The position numbers and the translations under genes were made by a program. Below, in pieces: positions 30,452-38,614 of a stretch of DNA of 64,000 bases. Source of the DNA: DASSUW01 sp963789005 (GTDB lineage: Bacteria > Actinomycetota > Thermoleophilia > Solirubrobacterales > Solirubrobacteraceae); NCBI GenBank assembly GCA_963789005.1, contig CAWBIZ010000004.1, positions 310,001-374,000 on the forward strand, read 5' to 3'. How positions within the stretch are numbered: position 1 is the first letter of the stretch; each line of letters opens with the position of its first letter. Below the pieces are notes generated by a model, which made no database searches, was not told the DNA's origin, and saw only the letters and a list, made by a program, of their open reading frames with translations.

Positions 30452-31138
30452 CTAGGCGAGCGCCGCGGCGCCCACGCGCCCCAGCTCGGCCTCGGCGGCC
30501 TCGAGCGCCTCGGTCTCGATCCGGCGGCCGCCGGCCTCGCTGATCGCGAGCACGCAGGCCGCGGCCGCGCCGTGGCGGGCGGCGACGGCGAACAGCGCGC
30601 CGGTCGAGAGGTCGGCGGCGAGCGCTCCGTCGGCCGGCGGCGGCGCGTCGTAGTAGAGGTCGCTCGACGCCACGCGGCCTGTCACCGCTCCGCTGCCTCG
30701 AGCTTCGCGGCTCGTCGCCGCTTCGCTCGCCGCACGCTGCAGCGCCGCCAGCAGCTCCGGATCGGCGGCGAGCGCGTCCGCCGCGCCGAGCGCGCGGCTG
30801 GCGCCGTCGCCCGCGTGCACGGCGTCGGCGATCACGAGCGTGCCGAGCTCGAGGTCGTCGCGGAGCGCCGCGCCGGTGCCGATCCGGACCAGCCGCCGCG
30901 CGCCGAGCTCGATCAGCTCGCGGGCGACGATCGCGGTGCTCGGCCCGCCCAGCCCCGTGCTCTGGATCGTCAGCGGCTCGCCGTCGGGCGCGACGCCCGT
31001 GTAGCCCCACAGGCCGCGGTTGTGGTTGAGCATCTTGGGCGCGTCGACGAGCTGCTGCGCGAGCCGCAGCGCGCGTCCGGGGTCGCCCGGGAGCAGCACG
31101 CGCTCGGCGACGTCGGCGTGGGGGCGCAGGTGCGTCAC
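30452..31138 (-). CDS. Nucleoside phosphorylase (uridine/purine type, PNP_UDP_1 family)
   Basis: A 228-residue phosphorylase. Its N-terminus THLRPHADVAERVLLPGDPG matches the GDPxR phosphate-binding start of DeoD/Udp enzymes. IQSTGLGGPSTAIVARELIE (about 60-79) and RLVRIGTGAALRDDLELGTL are the other nucleoside- and phosphate-binding stretches, and ASSDLYYDA and DLSTGALFAVAARHG follow with the expected acidic/Met-like ribose site altered (DLSTGALF, where many have EMExxxLF). It splits a nucleoside into base and sugar phosphate. Substrate choice between uridine and purines is not clear, and the changed ExE site could mean altered specificity. Start GTG 31138. Confidence 0.75.
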   Translation of the reverse strand: MTHLRPHADVAERVLLPGDPGRALRLAQQLVDAPKMLNHNRGLWGYTGVAPDGEPLTIQSTGLGGPSTAIVARELIELGARRLVRIGTGAALRDDLELGTLVIADAVHAGDGASRALGAADALAADPELLAALQRAASEAATSREARGSGAVTGRVASSDLYYDAPPPADGALAADLSTGALFAVAARHGAAAACVLAISEAGGRRIETEALEAAEAELGRVGAAALA

Positions 31139-31162
31139 GCGCAGGGAGATTAGAGTTGCCCC

Positions 31163-31747
31163 ATGCCCAAGAAGAAGAACAAGAAGGACAAGGCCGACGC
31201 GACCGCGTCGGACGCGATCGAGGCCCTGCGCGCCGCGATCGAGCGCACCTTCCACGCCACCTCCGAGGGCGCCGCGGGCACCCAGAAGCGCTCGCGCCAG
31301 CTGGTCGACGAGGTCACGCACGCCGCCGCGCGCATCCGGGCGACGATCGAGGAGCTGCGCGTGCTCGACGAGGTCAAGGGCCTGCGCAACGACCTCGAGG
31401 CGCTCGGCCGGCGCATCGCCGCGCTCGAGAACCGCGACGGCGCCGCCAAGCCCGCCGCGACCACCACCGCATCTCGCGCGCGCACGAGCCGCGCGGCGTC
31501 TTCCCGCGCCACCGGCAGCAGGTCCACCGGCACGACGCGCGCCAAGTCGACCGGCACCACGCGCGCCAAGTCGACGGCCACCGCCAAGTCGACCGGGACC
31601 TCCCGTGCAAAGCCCGCTCGCACGACCCGCGCCAAGCCCGCCGCCGCCCGCAAGCCGCGCACGACCCGTTCGTCCGGCGGCACCCGCTCGCCGCGCTCCT
31701 CCGGCGGCACGCGCTCGCCGCGCTCCTCCGGCGGCTCGTCCTCCTGA
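31163..31747 (+). CDS. Phasin-like protein with histone-like Lys/Ser/Thr repeat tail
   Basis: A 194-residue protein. Residues about 12-92 form an amphipathic helix pair (DAIEALRAAIERTFHATSEG; IRATIEELRVLDEVKGLRND) like the phasin fold. Residues about 95-194 are a low-complexity basic tail with repeats of the type TTRAKSTG and AKPARTTRAKPAAARKP, comparable with PhaF and H1-like tails. The DNA is itself repetitive: 24-bp-type units at about 31529-31610 and two near-identical 27-bp units (GGCGGCACxCGCTCGCCGCG) at about 31677-31731. Such tails often vary in repeat number between strains. ATG 31163 is 25 bp from the divergent phosphorylase gene. Confidence 0.6.
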   Translation: MPKKKNKKDKADATASDAIEALRAAIERTFHATSEGAAGTQKRSRQLVDEVTHAAARIRATIEELRVLDEVKGLRNDLEALGRRIAALENRDGAAKPAATTTASRARTSRAASSRATGSRSTGTTRAKSTGTTRAKSTATAKSTGTSRAKPARTTRAKPAAARKPRTTRSSGGTRSPRSSGGTRSPRSSGGSSS

Positions 31748-31751
31748 CCCC

Positions 31752-32177
31752 ATGGGCGCCGAGTTCACGTCCGAGAAGGAGTTCCGGACCGTCATCGACC
31801 AGGTCTTCGAGATGATGGACGAGGACCCCGACATGGGACCGAAGCTGCGCGACGCCGACGTCCCGCAGCGCTTCGAGTTCACCGACTACGACCTCGTCGT
31901 CAACATCCGCGCCGCGCGGGCGGGCGAGGACGGCAACCTCCACTGGGAGTGGTCGGACGACGTGGACTGGGAGCCCAAGGTGAAGATGGAGATGTCCTCC
32001 GAGACCGCCAACCGGTACTTCCAGGGCAAGGAGAACGTGGCGATGGCGCTCGCCCGGCGCCGGATCAAGTCCGGCGGCGACGTCAAGGCGGCGCTCAGCC
32101 TGATCCCGATCACGAAGCCGATCTACGCCCGCTACCGGGAGTTCCTCGAGGACCAGTACCCCCATCTGGCGGTCTGA
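31752..32177 (+). CDS. SCP2 sterol-binding domain protein
   Basis: A 141-residue protein that fits the SCP2/sterol carrier fold: FRFEFTD-type strand (QRFEFTDYDLVVNIRAARAG), WEPKVKMEMSSETANRYFQG, and KENVAMALARRRIKSGGDVK, where the last part is the conserved 'G-x2-(A/N)-x3-A-(L/F)-x3-(R/K)-I-(R/K)-(V/I)-x-GD' region of SCP2. It would bind lipids or acyl-CoA. It starts 5 bp after the second phasin-like gene and probably shares its transcript, which suggests a joint role on lipid bodies or storage granules. Confidence 0.75.
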   Translation: MGAEFTSEKEFRTVIDQVFEMMDEDPDMGPKLRDADVPQRFEFTDYDLVVNIRAARAGEDGNLHWEWSDDVDWEPKVKMEMSSETANRYFQGKENVAMALARRRIKSGGDVKAALSLIPITKPIYARYREFLEDQYPHLAV

Positions 32178-32191
32178 CCGCGAGCACTTGG

Positions 32192-32220
32192 TTGACACCC
32201 GCGGTCTCCCGCGCTAGACC
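32192..32220 (+). promoter_or_regulatory. Strong promoter TTGACA-17-TAGACC
   Basis: A perfect -35 TTGACA (32192-32197) is followed after 17 bp by TAGACC (32215-32220). It begins 15 bp after the SCP2 stop and would start a transcript near 32226-32228. The RNA would run into the hairpin terminator at 32337-32374 before reaching the cyclase gene. Confidence 0.6.
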
Positions 32221-32226
32221 TTGCGA

Positions 32227-32374
32227 CACCCGAACCAGGCAACAGGCCGGGAAGTGGGAGGCTCTCGGGTCGCCCGCAAGGCGTCGCCTCAAAACGAACG
32301 CCGCCGGCCGAGGCAGCGGGCCGCATTGCCCGCAAAGCGGCGGGACCACGACCGCGGTCCCGCCGCTCTTTCTT
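32227..32374 (+). ncRNA. Predicted structured RNA or attenuator leader, family unknown
   Basis: About 148 nt lie between a consensus-like promoter and an intrinsic terminator and contain no credible frame. Visible helices: ACCCGA (32228-32233) with TCGGGT (32265-32270), enclosed by possible TTGCG/CGCAA pairing; GCCTC with GAGGC (about 32287 and 32313); CGGGC with GCCCG (about 32318 and 32328); then the terminator. It ends 15 bp before the cyclase ATG. It may be a free small RNA or a regulatory leader controlling read-through into the cyclase gene. It does not match TPP, SAM, c-di-GMP, FMN, glycine, cobalamin or SRP cores that I know. Confidence 0.45.
32337..32374 (+). terminator. Intrinsic terminator just upstream of the cyclase gene
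   Basis: An 11-bp perfect stem, GCGGCGGGACC (32337-32347) and GGTCCCGCCGC (32356-32366), with an 8-base loop is followed by TCTTTCTT. This is the most classic terminator in the window. It sits only 15 bp before the ATG at 32390, so any transcript for the cyclase must pass it or start after it. Confidence 0.8.
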
Positions 32375-32389
32375 AACGCCGCCGCCGCC

Positions 32390-33559
32390 ATGCCTGACGT
32401 GACGCACAGCGAGGTCGCCCGCAGGCTCGACGTCCCCGCCGCGATGCTGCGCCGCTGGGTCCGCGACGGGATCGTGCCGCTCGCCGACGGCGAGTGGAGC
32501 CCGGCGGCGATCGCCCAGGCGCGGATCGTCGCGCGGCTGCGCGAGCGCGGGCACTCGCTGGCGGAGCTGCGCGCGGCGGCGGAGTCCGGGCGGCTGGCGT
32601 ACGGCTACCTGGAGGACCTGTTCCCGACCCCGGCGCGCACGCGCTCGCTCGCGGAGGCGGCGCAGGAGGCCGAGCTCGAGCCGGCCCTGATCGAGCGCAT
32701 CTGGCGGACGGCGGGCTTCTCCACCGAGTCGCTCGAGCACATCGGCGAGGAGGACATGCAGCTGCTGCGCTACATGGCGGCCGTGCTCGAGGCCGGCTTC
32801 CCGCTCGTCGCCTTCCTCCAGCTCGTGCGCGTGTACGGGCAGGCGATGGCGCAGATCGCCGACGCCGAGGTCAAGCTCTTCCACCTCTACGTGCACGAGC
32901 CGCTGATGCGCGACGGCGTGCCGGGCCTGCGGATGGCCGAGGAGATGTCCGGCCTCGCGTCCCAGCTGCTGCCGCTGGCGTCGCCGATCATGGACCGCGT
33001 GCACCAGCGCGCGCTGCACCACTTCGTCGAGCAGGACGTCGTCGGCCACCTCGAGACCGAGGGCGAAGGCGCCGAGCTCGGCCGCCTGCGCGTGGCGATC
33101 GCCTTTGCCGACCTGGCGGGCTACACGCGCCTGACCGAGGAGGCCGGGGAGGAGGAGGCGGTCGACGTCGTCGAGCGATTCGTGGAGTCGGTCGAGGAGA
33201 CGCTGCCCGACGACGCGCGCGTGATCAAGACGATCGGCGACGAGGTGATGGTGGCCGGGGCCGACCCGGCCGCGCTCGTCGACTGGGCCGTCGGCTTCCA
33301 GGTGCTCAACGGCGACCGCCGGCCGCTGCCGCGGATCGGCGTCCACGCCGGGCTCGCCCTCTACCGCGACGGCGACTACTACGGCCACTCGGTCAACCTC
33401 GCCTCGCGCGTCGGCGCCCGCGCCGCCGGCGGCGAGGTGCTGGTGACGCGCCCGGTCGTGGACGCCGCCGGCCCGCACCTCGCGTTCGAGGAGATCGGCG
33501 AGGTCAAGCTCAAGGGCTTCCAGGAGGCCACCGACCTCTTCCTCGCGAGGACCGTGTGA
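32390..33559 (+). CDS. Class III adenylate/guanylate cyclase with MerR-like and regulatory N-terminal domains
   Basis: 389 residues. A MerR-like winged helix (about 1-60: HSEVARRLDVPAAMLRRWVR) leads into a helical regulatory domain (about 65-215) and a catalytic CHD (about 222-389). The CHD has both metal-binding Asp (IAFADLAGYTRLTEE; IKTIGDEVMVAG), the substrate-selecting Lys in IKTIGDE, and the transition-state Asn/Arg in GHSVNLASRVGARAAGGEVL. The Lys argues for cAMP as product. Homodimer formation is usual. Its promoter region contains a terminator and a candidate RNA. tilS follows with a GTGA overlap. A broken relative lies at 8262-8755. Confidence 0.85.
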   Translation: MPDVTHSEVARRLDVPAAMLRRWVRDGIVPLADGEWSPAAIAQARIVARLRERGHSLAELRAAAESGRLAYGYLEDLFPTPARTRSLAEAAQEAELEPALIERIWRTAGFSTESLEHIGEEDMQLLRYMAAVLEAGFPLVAFLQLVRVYGQAMAQIADAEVKLFHLYVHEPLMRDGVPGLRMAEEMSGLASQLLPLASPIMDRVHQRALHHFVEQDVVGHLETEGEGAELGRLRVAIAFADLAGYTRLTEEAGEEEAVDVVERFVESVEETLPDDARVIKTIGDEVMVAGADPAALVDWAVGFQVLNGDRRPLPRIGVHAGLALYRDGDYYGHSVNLASRVGARAAGGEVLVTRPVVDAAGPHLAFEEIGEVKLKGFQEATDLFLARTV

Positions 33560-34794
33560 CGGTCGAGGAGCGCGCCCGCCGCATGCTCGAGCCCGGCCGC
33601 CCGGTCGTGGTCATGCTCTCGGGCGGCCGCGACTCGGTCTGCCTGCTCGACATCGCGGTCCGCTGCGCGGACGTCACAGCGCTGCACGTCAACTACGGCC
33701 TGCGAGACGGCGCGGACGAGGACGAGGCCTTCTGCGCCGAGCTCTGCGAGCGCGTCGGCGCCGCGTTCGAAGTCGTCCGCGCGCGCCCTCCGGTTGGCAA
33801 CGTGCAGGCATGGGCTCGCGAGCTGCGCTACGCCGCGGCGCACCGGGTCGCGGAGCGGCTCGACGCGCTGATCGCCACCGGCCACACCGCGACCGACCAG
33901 GTGGAGACGGTGCTCTATCGGCTCGCGGCTTCGCCGGGGCGGCGCGCGCTGCTCGGCATGCCCGAGCGCGACGGCCGCCTGGTGCGCCCGCTGCTCACCA
34001 GCACGCGCGAGGAGACCGCCGCGTACTGCCGCGAGCGCGGCCTGGCATGGCGCGACGACCCGACCAACGACAGCGACCGCTACGCGCGCGGACGCGTGCG
34101 CCACGGGCTGATGCCCGCGCTGCGCGCGCTGCACCCGGCCGCCGAGGCCAACGTGCTCCGCACGCTGGCGGTGCTGCGCGACGAGGCCGCCGTCCTCGAC
34201 GAGGTCATGGCCGCGGCGCTCGACCCGCCGGAGGCCGCGCGCCTGGCCGCGCTCCCGCCCGCGCTGGCCCGGCTCGCCGTGCAAGCGCTCGCCGACCGGG
34301 CGTCCGGCGGCCGCGCGCCCGCCGTCGGCTCCCGCGCCGAGGAGATCCTCGCGCTCGGCGCCCGCGGCGGCACCGCGACGCTCGACGTCGGCGGCGGCCT
34401 GCGCGCGGTCGTCGAGTACGGCGTGCTGCGGTTCGACACCGGCCCGCCGCCGCCCGCGCCGGCCCCCGCCGTGCTGCCGGTCCCCGGCCGCATCGCGTAC
34501 GGCGCCGGCGCGCTCGCGTGCGCCGAGAGCGACGACGGCGCCTTCGACGCCGACGCGCTCGGCCCCCGGCTCGAGGCCCGGCCGTGGCGCTCCGGCGACC
34601 GCGTCCGGCTCCCGGCCGGCAGCCGCAGCCTCCAAGACCTCTTCACCGACCACAAGGTCCCGCGCGAGCGGCGCCCGCAGCTCCCCGTCGTGCTCGCCGC
34701 CGGCGAGGTCGCCTGGGTGCCCGGCATCGCGACCGCCGAGCGCTTCGCGGCCACCCCGGACACCCGCCGGCGCGTCCAGCTCAGCTGGCCCTAG
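33556..34794 (+). CDS. tilS: tRNA(Ile)-lysidine synthase
   Basis: A 412-residue PP-loop ATPase that converts C34 of the AUA-reading tRNA-Ile to lysidine, an essential step. The PP-loop is VVVMLSGGRDSVCLLDIA (about 19-36, SGGxDS). ALHVNYGLRDGADEDEAFC, TGHTATDQVETVLYRL and RGLAWRDDPTNDSDRYARGR with VRHGLMPAL are TilS-specific motifs. The C-terminal domain contains LPAGSRSLQDLFTDHKVPRE, which is strongly conserved in TilS. GTG 33556 overlaps the cyclase stop. It is followed by hpt and ftsH in the order usual for actinobacteria and firmicutes. Confidence 0.95.
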   Translation: MTVEERARRMLEPGRPVVVMLSGGRDSVCLLDIAVRCADVTALHVNYGLRDGADEDEAFCAELCERVGAAFEVVRARPPVGNVQAWARELRYAAAHRVAERLDALIATGHTATDQVETVLYRLAASPGRRALLGMPERDGRLVRPLLTSTREETAAYCRERGLAWRDDPTNDSDRYARGRVRHGLMPALRALHPAAEANVLRTLAVLRDEAAVLDEVMAAALDPPEAARLAALPPALARLAVQALADRASGGRAPAVGSRAEEILALGARGGTATLDVGGGLRAVVEYGVLRFDTGPPPPAPAPAVLPVPGRIAYGAGALACAESDDGAFDADALGPRLEARPWRSGDRVRLPAGSRSLQDLFTDHKVPRERRPQLPVVLAAGEVAWVPGIATAERFAATPDTRRRVQLSWP

Positions 34795-34808
34795 ACTGCG
34801 CGGCCACG

Positions 34809-35348
34809 ATGCTGCATGACGACAAGATCGGCGAGATCATCGTGCAGGCCGACGAGCTGCAGCACCGCATCACCGAGATGGCGGCCGAGGTCTCGCGCGA
34901 CTACGCCGGCAAGGACCTGCTGCTGATCGGGGTGCTCAAGGGCGCCGTGTTCTTCCTCGCCGACCTCATGCGCCAGCTCGACATGCACTGCGAGGTCGAC
35001 TTCATGGCGGTCGCGTCGTACGGCTCCTCGACCGAGTCTTCGGGCGTGGTGCGGATCCTCAAGGACCTCGACGCCCCGCTGGAGGGCCGCGACGTCCTGA
35101 TCGTGGAGGACATCGTCGACTCCGGGCTCACGCTGCAGTACCTCATGCGCACGCTCGAGGCCCGCGGCCCGGCGTCACTCGAGGTCTGCGCGCTGCTCAC
35201 CAAGCCGGAGCGGCGCCAGGTCGAGACGCCCGCCCGCTACGTCGGCTTCGAGATCCCCGACAAGTTCGCGATCGGCTACGGCCTGGACTTCGACGAGCGG
35301 TACCGAAACCTGCCGTATGTCGCGGCTTTGACGGGTTTTGCCGATTAG
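34809..35348 (+). CDS. hpt: Hypoxanthine phosphoribosyltransferase
   Basis: A 179-residue purine salvage enzyme that makes IMP or GMP from PRPP. Motifs: LIGVLKGAVFFLADLMRQL (about 39-57), VASYGSSTESSGVVRI (flexible loop with SYG), VLIVEDIVDSGLTLQYL (PRPP-binding, about 97-113, the acidic pair ED), KPERRQV and FAIGYGLDFDERYRNLPYV near the C-terminus. Length is normal. It lies 14 bp after tilS, and a hairpin (35359-35382) follows its stop. Confidence 0.95.
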   Translation: MLHDDKIGEIIVQADELQHRITEMAAEVSRDYAGKDLLLIGVLKGAVFFLADLMRQLDMHCEVDFMAVASYGSSTESSGVVRILKDLDAPLEGRDVLIVEDIVDSGLTLQYLMRTLEARGPASLEVCALLTKPERRQVETPARYVGFEIPDKFAIGYGLDFDERYRNLPYVAALTGFAD

Positions 35349-35358
35349 GGAATCCATA

Positions 35359-35382
35359 GGAAGCCGTCCCAGACTGGCTTCC
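35359..35382 (+). terminator. Hairpin after hpt
   Basis: GGAAGCC (35359-35365) and GGCTTCC (35376-35382) form a 7-bp stem with a 10-base loop, 10 bp after the hpt stop and about 80 bp before ftsH. No U tract follows directly. It may reduce read-through into ftsH. The remaining intergenic stretch to 35461 ends TTTCTTTTCC and carries no operator I can name. Confidence 0.4.
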
Positions 35383-35461
35383 GGATCGTCCAGCGACCAC
35401 TGGTAGCCTTGATGCTCTTGTCCAGCAGTTTCTTTTCCGCTCCTCGCGCCGGGGTGCGCAC

Positions 35462-37450
35462 ATGAGCCGCTTCTTCAAGAGCGCCGCGTTCCCGATCATC
35501 ATCGTGATCGTCCTCGCGTTCTTCGCATCGAAGCTGATCTCGCGCTCGGACCAGGCCCCGAAGACGACCTTCTCCCAGTTCCTGACGCAGATCGAGACCC
35601 GCGGCGGCATCAAGAGCGTCACGCTGAAAACGAAGTACAACTCGGCCGAGGTCACGCTCCCGAACGACAAGAAGTACGAGGTCGGCTATCCGGTCGACTA
35701 CTCCGACGTCCTGGTCAACAAGCTCCGCGCGGCGGAGCAGAACAACAACATCCAGGCGTTCGACGTCAAGCCCGCGCGCACGAGCGTGATCCTCTCGCTG
35801 CTGACGTACGTGCTGCCGTTCCTGCTGTTCATCGGGTTCTGGATCTTCCTCATGAACCAGGTCCAAGGCGGCGGCTCGAAGGTGATGTCGTTCGGCAAGT
35901 CGCGCGCCAAGCGGATGTCGGTCGACTCGCCGAAGATCACGTTCCGCGACGTGGCGGGGGCCGACGAGGCCGTCGAGGAGCTGCACGAGATCAAGGAGTT
36001 CCTCGAGAACCCCAAGAAGTTCCAGGCGCTGGGCGCGCGGATCCCCAAGGGCGTGCTGCTCTACGGGCCTCCGGGCACCGGCAAGACGCTGCTGGCCCGC
36101 GCGGTCGCCGGCGAGGCGGGCGTGCCGTTCTTCTCGATCTCCGGCTCGGACTTCGTGGAGATGTTCGTCGGCGTCGGCGCCTCCCGCGTGCGCGACCTGT
36201 TCGAGCAGGCCAAGCAGAACTCTCCCTGCATCATCTTCATGGACGAGATCGACGCCGTGGGGCGCCACCGCGGCGCCGGCCTCGGCGGCGGCCACGACGA
36301 GCGCGAGCAGACGCTCAACCAGCTCCTCGTGGAGATGGACGGCTTCGAGGCCAAGGACAACATCATCATGATCGCGGCCACCAACCGGCCCGACATCCTC
36401 GACCCCGCGCTGCTCCGTCCCGGCCGCTTCGACCGCCAGATCACCGTCGACCGGCCCGACCGCGCCGGCCGCCGCAAGATCCTCGAGGTCCACACGCGCG
36501 GCAAGCCGCTGGCCAAGGTCATCGACCTCGACACGCTCGCCGGCCAGACGCCCGGGTTCACGGGCGCCGACCTCTCGAACCTCGTGAACGAGGCCGCGCT
36601 GCTCGCCGCCCGCACGGGCAAGAAGGAGATCACCCAGATCGAGCTCGAAGAGGGGATCATGCGGGTGGTCGCCGGGCCCGAGAAGAAGACCCGGGTCATG
36701 GGCGACAAGGAGCGGCTGGTCACGGCTTACCACGAGATGGGCCACGCGATCGTCGGCCACTTCCTCGAGCACTCCGACCCCGTCCACAAGGTCTCGATCA
36801 TCTCCCGCGGGCAGGCGCTCGGCTACACGATCTCGCTGCCGACCGAGGACAAGTTCCTCACCACCCGGGCGGAGCTGACCGACACGATGGCGATGACGCT
36901 CGGCGGCCGCGCCGCCGAGGAGATCGTCTTCAGCGAGATCACCACGGGCGCGTCGAACGACCTCGAGAAGGTCACGGCCACGGCCAAGCAGATGGTCATG
37001 CGCTTCGGCATGAGCGAGAAGCTCGGCCCGCGCGTGTTCGGCCACGACCACGGCCAGCCGTTCCTCGGCCGCGAGTTCTCCGCCGAGCCCGACTACTCCG
37101 ACGAGATCGCGCGCGAGATCGACGACGAGATCCGCCGCATCGTCGAGGGCGCCCACCAGCAGGCCAAGGACATCCTGTCCGAGCACCGCGAGGAGCTCGC
37201 CACGATCTCCGAGCTGCTGCTCAAGCGCGAGACGATCGAGCGCGAGCAGTTCGAGGCGCTGCTCGAGGGCAAGTCCGAGGAGGAGGTCTTCGGGTCCGAG
37301 GCGCCGCCGGCGCCCGGCACGCCCGAGCGGCCCGAGCTCCCCGGTGCCGCCACGCCCGCCCCGCCGCGGCCGCTGCCGCGACCCGGGCTCGCGGGCGGGA
37401 CGGCCGAGGCACGCGGCCTCGACCGTCCCGAGAAGCCCGACTTCGCCTAA
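35462..37450 (+). CDS. ftsH: ATP-dependent zinc metalloprotease FtsH
   Basis: A 662-residue membrane AAA+ protease that degrades misfolded or regulatory membrane and cytosolic proteins. It has two N-terminal membrane helices (about 7-23 and 112-130) around a small extracytoplasmic domain. The AAA domain has Walker A GPPGTGKTLL (about 202-211), Walker B IIFMDEIDAVG, the second region of homology NRPDILDPALLRPGRFDR and the pore motif MFVGVG. The protease domain has HEMGH (about 424-428) as the Zn site. The C-terminal tail (Pro/Glu-rich, about 600-662) is typical of actinobacterial FtsH. Its stop overlaps a small opposite-strand ORF. Confidence 0.97.
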   Translation: MSRFFKSAAFPIIIVIVLAFFASKLISRSDQAPKTTFSQFLTQIETRGGIKSVTLKTKYNSAEVTLPNDKKYEVGYPVDYSDVLVNKLRAAEQNNNIQAFDVKPARTSVILSLLTYVLPFLLFIGFWIFLMNQVQGGGSKVMSFGKSRAKRMSVDSPKITFRDVAGADEAVEELHEIKEFLENPKKFQALGARIPKGVLLYGPPGTGKTLLARAVAGEAGVPFFSISGSDFVEMFVGVGASRVRDLFEQAKQNSPCIIFMDEIDAVGRHRGAGLGGGHDEREQTLNQLLVEMDGFEAKDNIIMIAATNRPDILDPALLRPGRFDRQITVDRPDRAGRRKILEVHTRGKPLAKVIDLDTLAGQTPGFTGADLSNLVNEAALLAARTGKKEITQIELEEGIMRVVAGPEKKTRVMGDKERLVTAYHEMGHAIVGHFLEHSDPVHKVSIISRGQALGYTISLPTEDKFLTTRAELTDTMAMTLGGRAAEEIVFSEITTGASNDLEKVTATAKQMVMRFGMSEKLGPRVFGHDHGQPFLGREFSAEPDYSDEIAREIDDEIRRIVEGAHQQAKDILSEHREELATISELLLKRETIEREQFEALLEGKSEEEVFGSEAPPAPGTPERPELPGAATPAPPRPLPRPGLAGGTAEARGLDRPEKPDFA

Positions 37451-37539
37451 CGGCGTGTCCGCCGGCGGGGCCGCTCCTTGGTCAGGAGGCGGTTACCGGA
37501 CTGGCGGGCCATGAGGCCGGCGATGGCGTGATCGAACAT
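37447..37539 (-). CDS. Candidate small basic protein downstream of the LacI gene
   Basis: A 30-residue frame with a good Shine-Dalgarno (AAAGGAAG, 8 bases before the ATG at 37539). It reads MFDHAIAGLMARQSGN and then RLLTKERPRRRTRR, an amphipathic start and a very basic end. It lies 13 bp beyond the stop of the LacI-type regulator gene on the same strand, so it would be the second gene of that transcript. It overlaps the end of ftsH by 4 bp. Coding status is unproven, but the start context is better than chance. Confidence 0.4.
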   Translation of the reverse strand: MFDHAIAGLMARQSGNRLLTKERPRRRTRR

Positions 37540-37552
37540 GGGGAGCTTCCTT

Positions 37553-38614
37553 TCAGGGAGCGGGGGAGGTGGACGCTCGGACGACGAGCTCGGTGGGGAG
37601 GACGACGGACTGCGCCGCTTCGCCTTCGACGAGAAGGCGAACGGCCTCGGAGCCCTTCTTGTGATGGGGCTGCCGGATCGTGGTGAGGGGAGGATCGGCG
37701 AGGGCGGCCTCGGGGACGTCGTCGAAGCCGGCCACGGAGAGCTGGTGGGGGACGGAGATGCCGCGCTCGCGGGCGCCCTGCATGACGCCGATGGCGATCA
37801 TGTCCGAGAGCGCGAGGATGGCGGTGGGGCGCTCGGTACGGTCGAGCAGGAGCCCGGCGCCGAGCCGGCCGCTCTCGATGCCCTTGCCAGGCGGCGCCGC
37901 GACGGGGACCGCGTCCCAGTCGATGCCCGCGGCGGTGAGCCCTTCCCGCCAGCCGACGAGGCGCTCGCGCTCGACGTGATGCGTGGCGGCCGCCTCGGCC
38001 TGTGCGCCGGTGGAGCCCGGCGCTTCGAGGCCGAGCACGATCCCGAAGCGCCGGTGGCCGAGCTGCGCGAGGTGCTGCGCCGCCGACCGGGCGCCGCCGC
38101 GATCGTCGACGTTCACCCGGACGAGCCCGGGCCGGGGCGCGAAGTCGACGCCCACGAAGGGCAGCCGCCGGGCCTCCACCACGTCCATGCGCGGATCGTC
38201 CTCGGGCACGCAGGAGAGGACGAAGCCGTCCACGAGCGCGGCCCGGACGAGCGCGGAGTGGCGGCCGTCGATGCGCGGGACGAGCGTGAGCCCGAGCCCG
38301 CGCTCCTCGGCGCCCGCGGCCACGCCGTGCAGGAAGCCGACGGAGGCCGGGTCGGTGAACGCGAGCGTCAGCGGATAGTCGAGCACGAGCCCGATCGACC
38401 CGGTCTCGCCGCGCGACAGCGTCCGCGCGATCGGGTCGGGCCCCGAGTAGCCGAGCTCCGCGGCCTTGGCGAGGACGCGCTCGCGCAGCTCGGGCGAGAG
38501 CTGGTCGGGGCGGTTGTAGGCGTTCGAGACGGTCATGCGGGAGACCCCGACCGCAGCGGCCACGGTGGCGAGCGTGACGTTGGGGCGGGAGTGGTCGGGT
38601 CGGCGGCGGGTCAT
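37553..38614 (-). CDS. LacI family transcriptional regulator
   Basis: A 353-residue repressor. The N-terminal helix-turn-helix has LATVAAAVGVSRMTVSNAYN (about 16-35) and the hinge helix region RTLSRGETGSIGLVLDYP. A periplasmic-binding-like sensor domain follows (about 70-345), with DGFVLSCVPEDDPRMD and ILALSDMIAIGVMQGARERG. It probably binds a sugar or nucleoside. Two operator copies sit just before its start, one on its own -10 (38615-38643), so it likely represses itself. No sugar operon is next to it, so the regulated pathway is not visible here. Confidence 0.85.
   Translation of the reverse strand: MTRRRPDHSRPNVTLATVAAAVGVSRMTVSNAYNRPDQLSPELRERVLAKAAELGYSGPDPIARTLSRGETGSIGLVLDYPLTLAFTDPASVGFLHGVAAGAEERGLGLTLVPRIDGRHSALVRAALVDGFVLSCVPEDDPRMDVVEARRLPFVGVDFAPRPGLVRVNVDDRGGARSAAQHLAQLGHRRFGIVLGLEAPGSTGAQAEAAATHHVERERLVGWREGLTAAGIDWDAVPVAAPPGKGIESGRLGAGLLLDRTERPTAILALSDMIAIGVMQGARERGISVPHQLSVAGFDDVPEAALADPPLTTIRQPHHKKGSEAVRLLVEGEAAQSVVLPTELVVRASTSPAP

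Noticed and set aside
32227..32374. Bacterial small SRP RNA
   Set aside because: AACCAGGC and GGAAG are present but the GGAAGGGAGCA-type apical motif and the AGCAG loop are missing, and the spacing differs.
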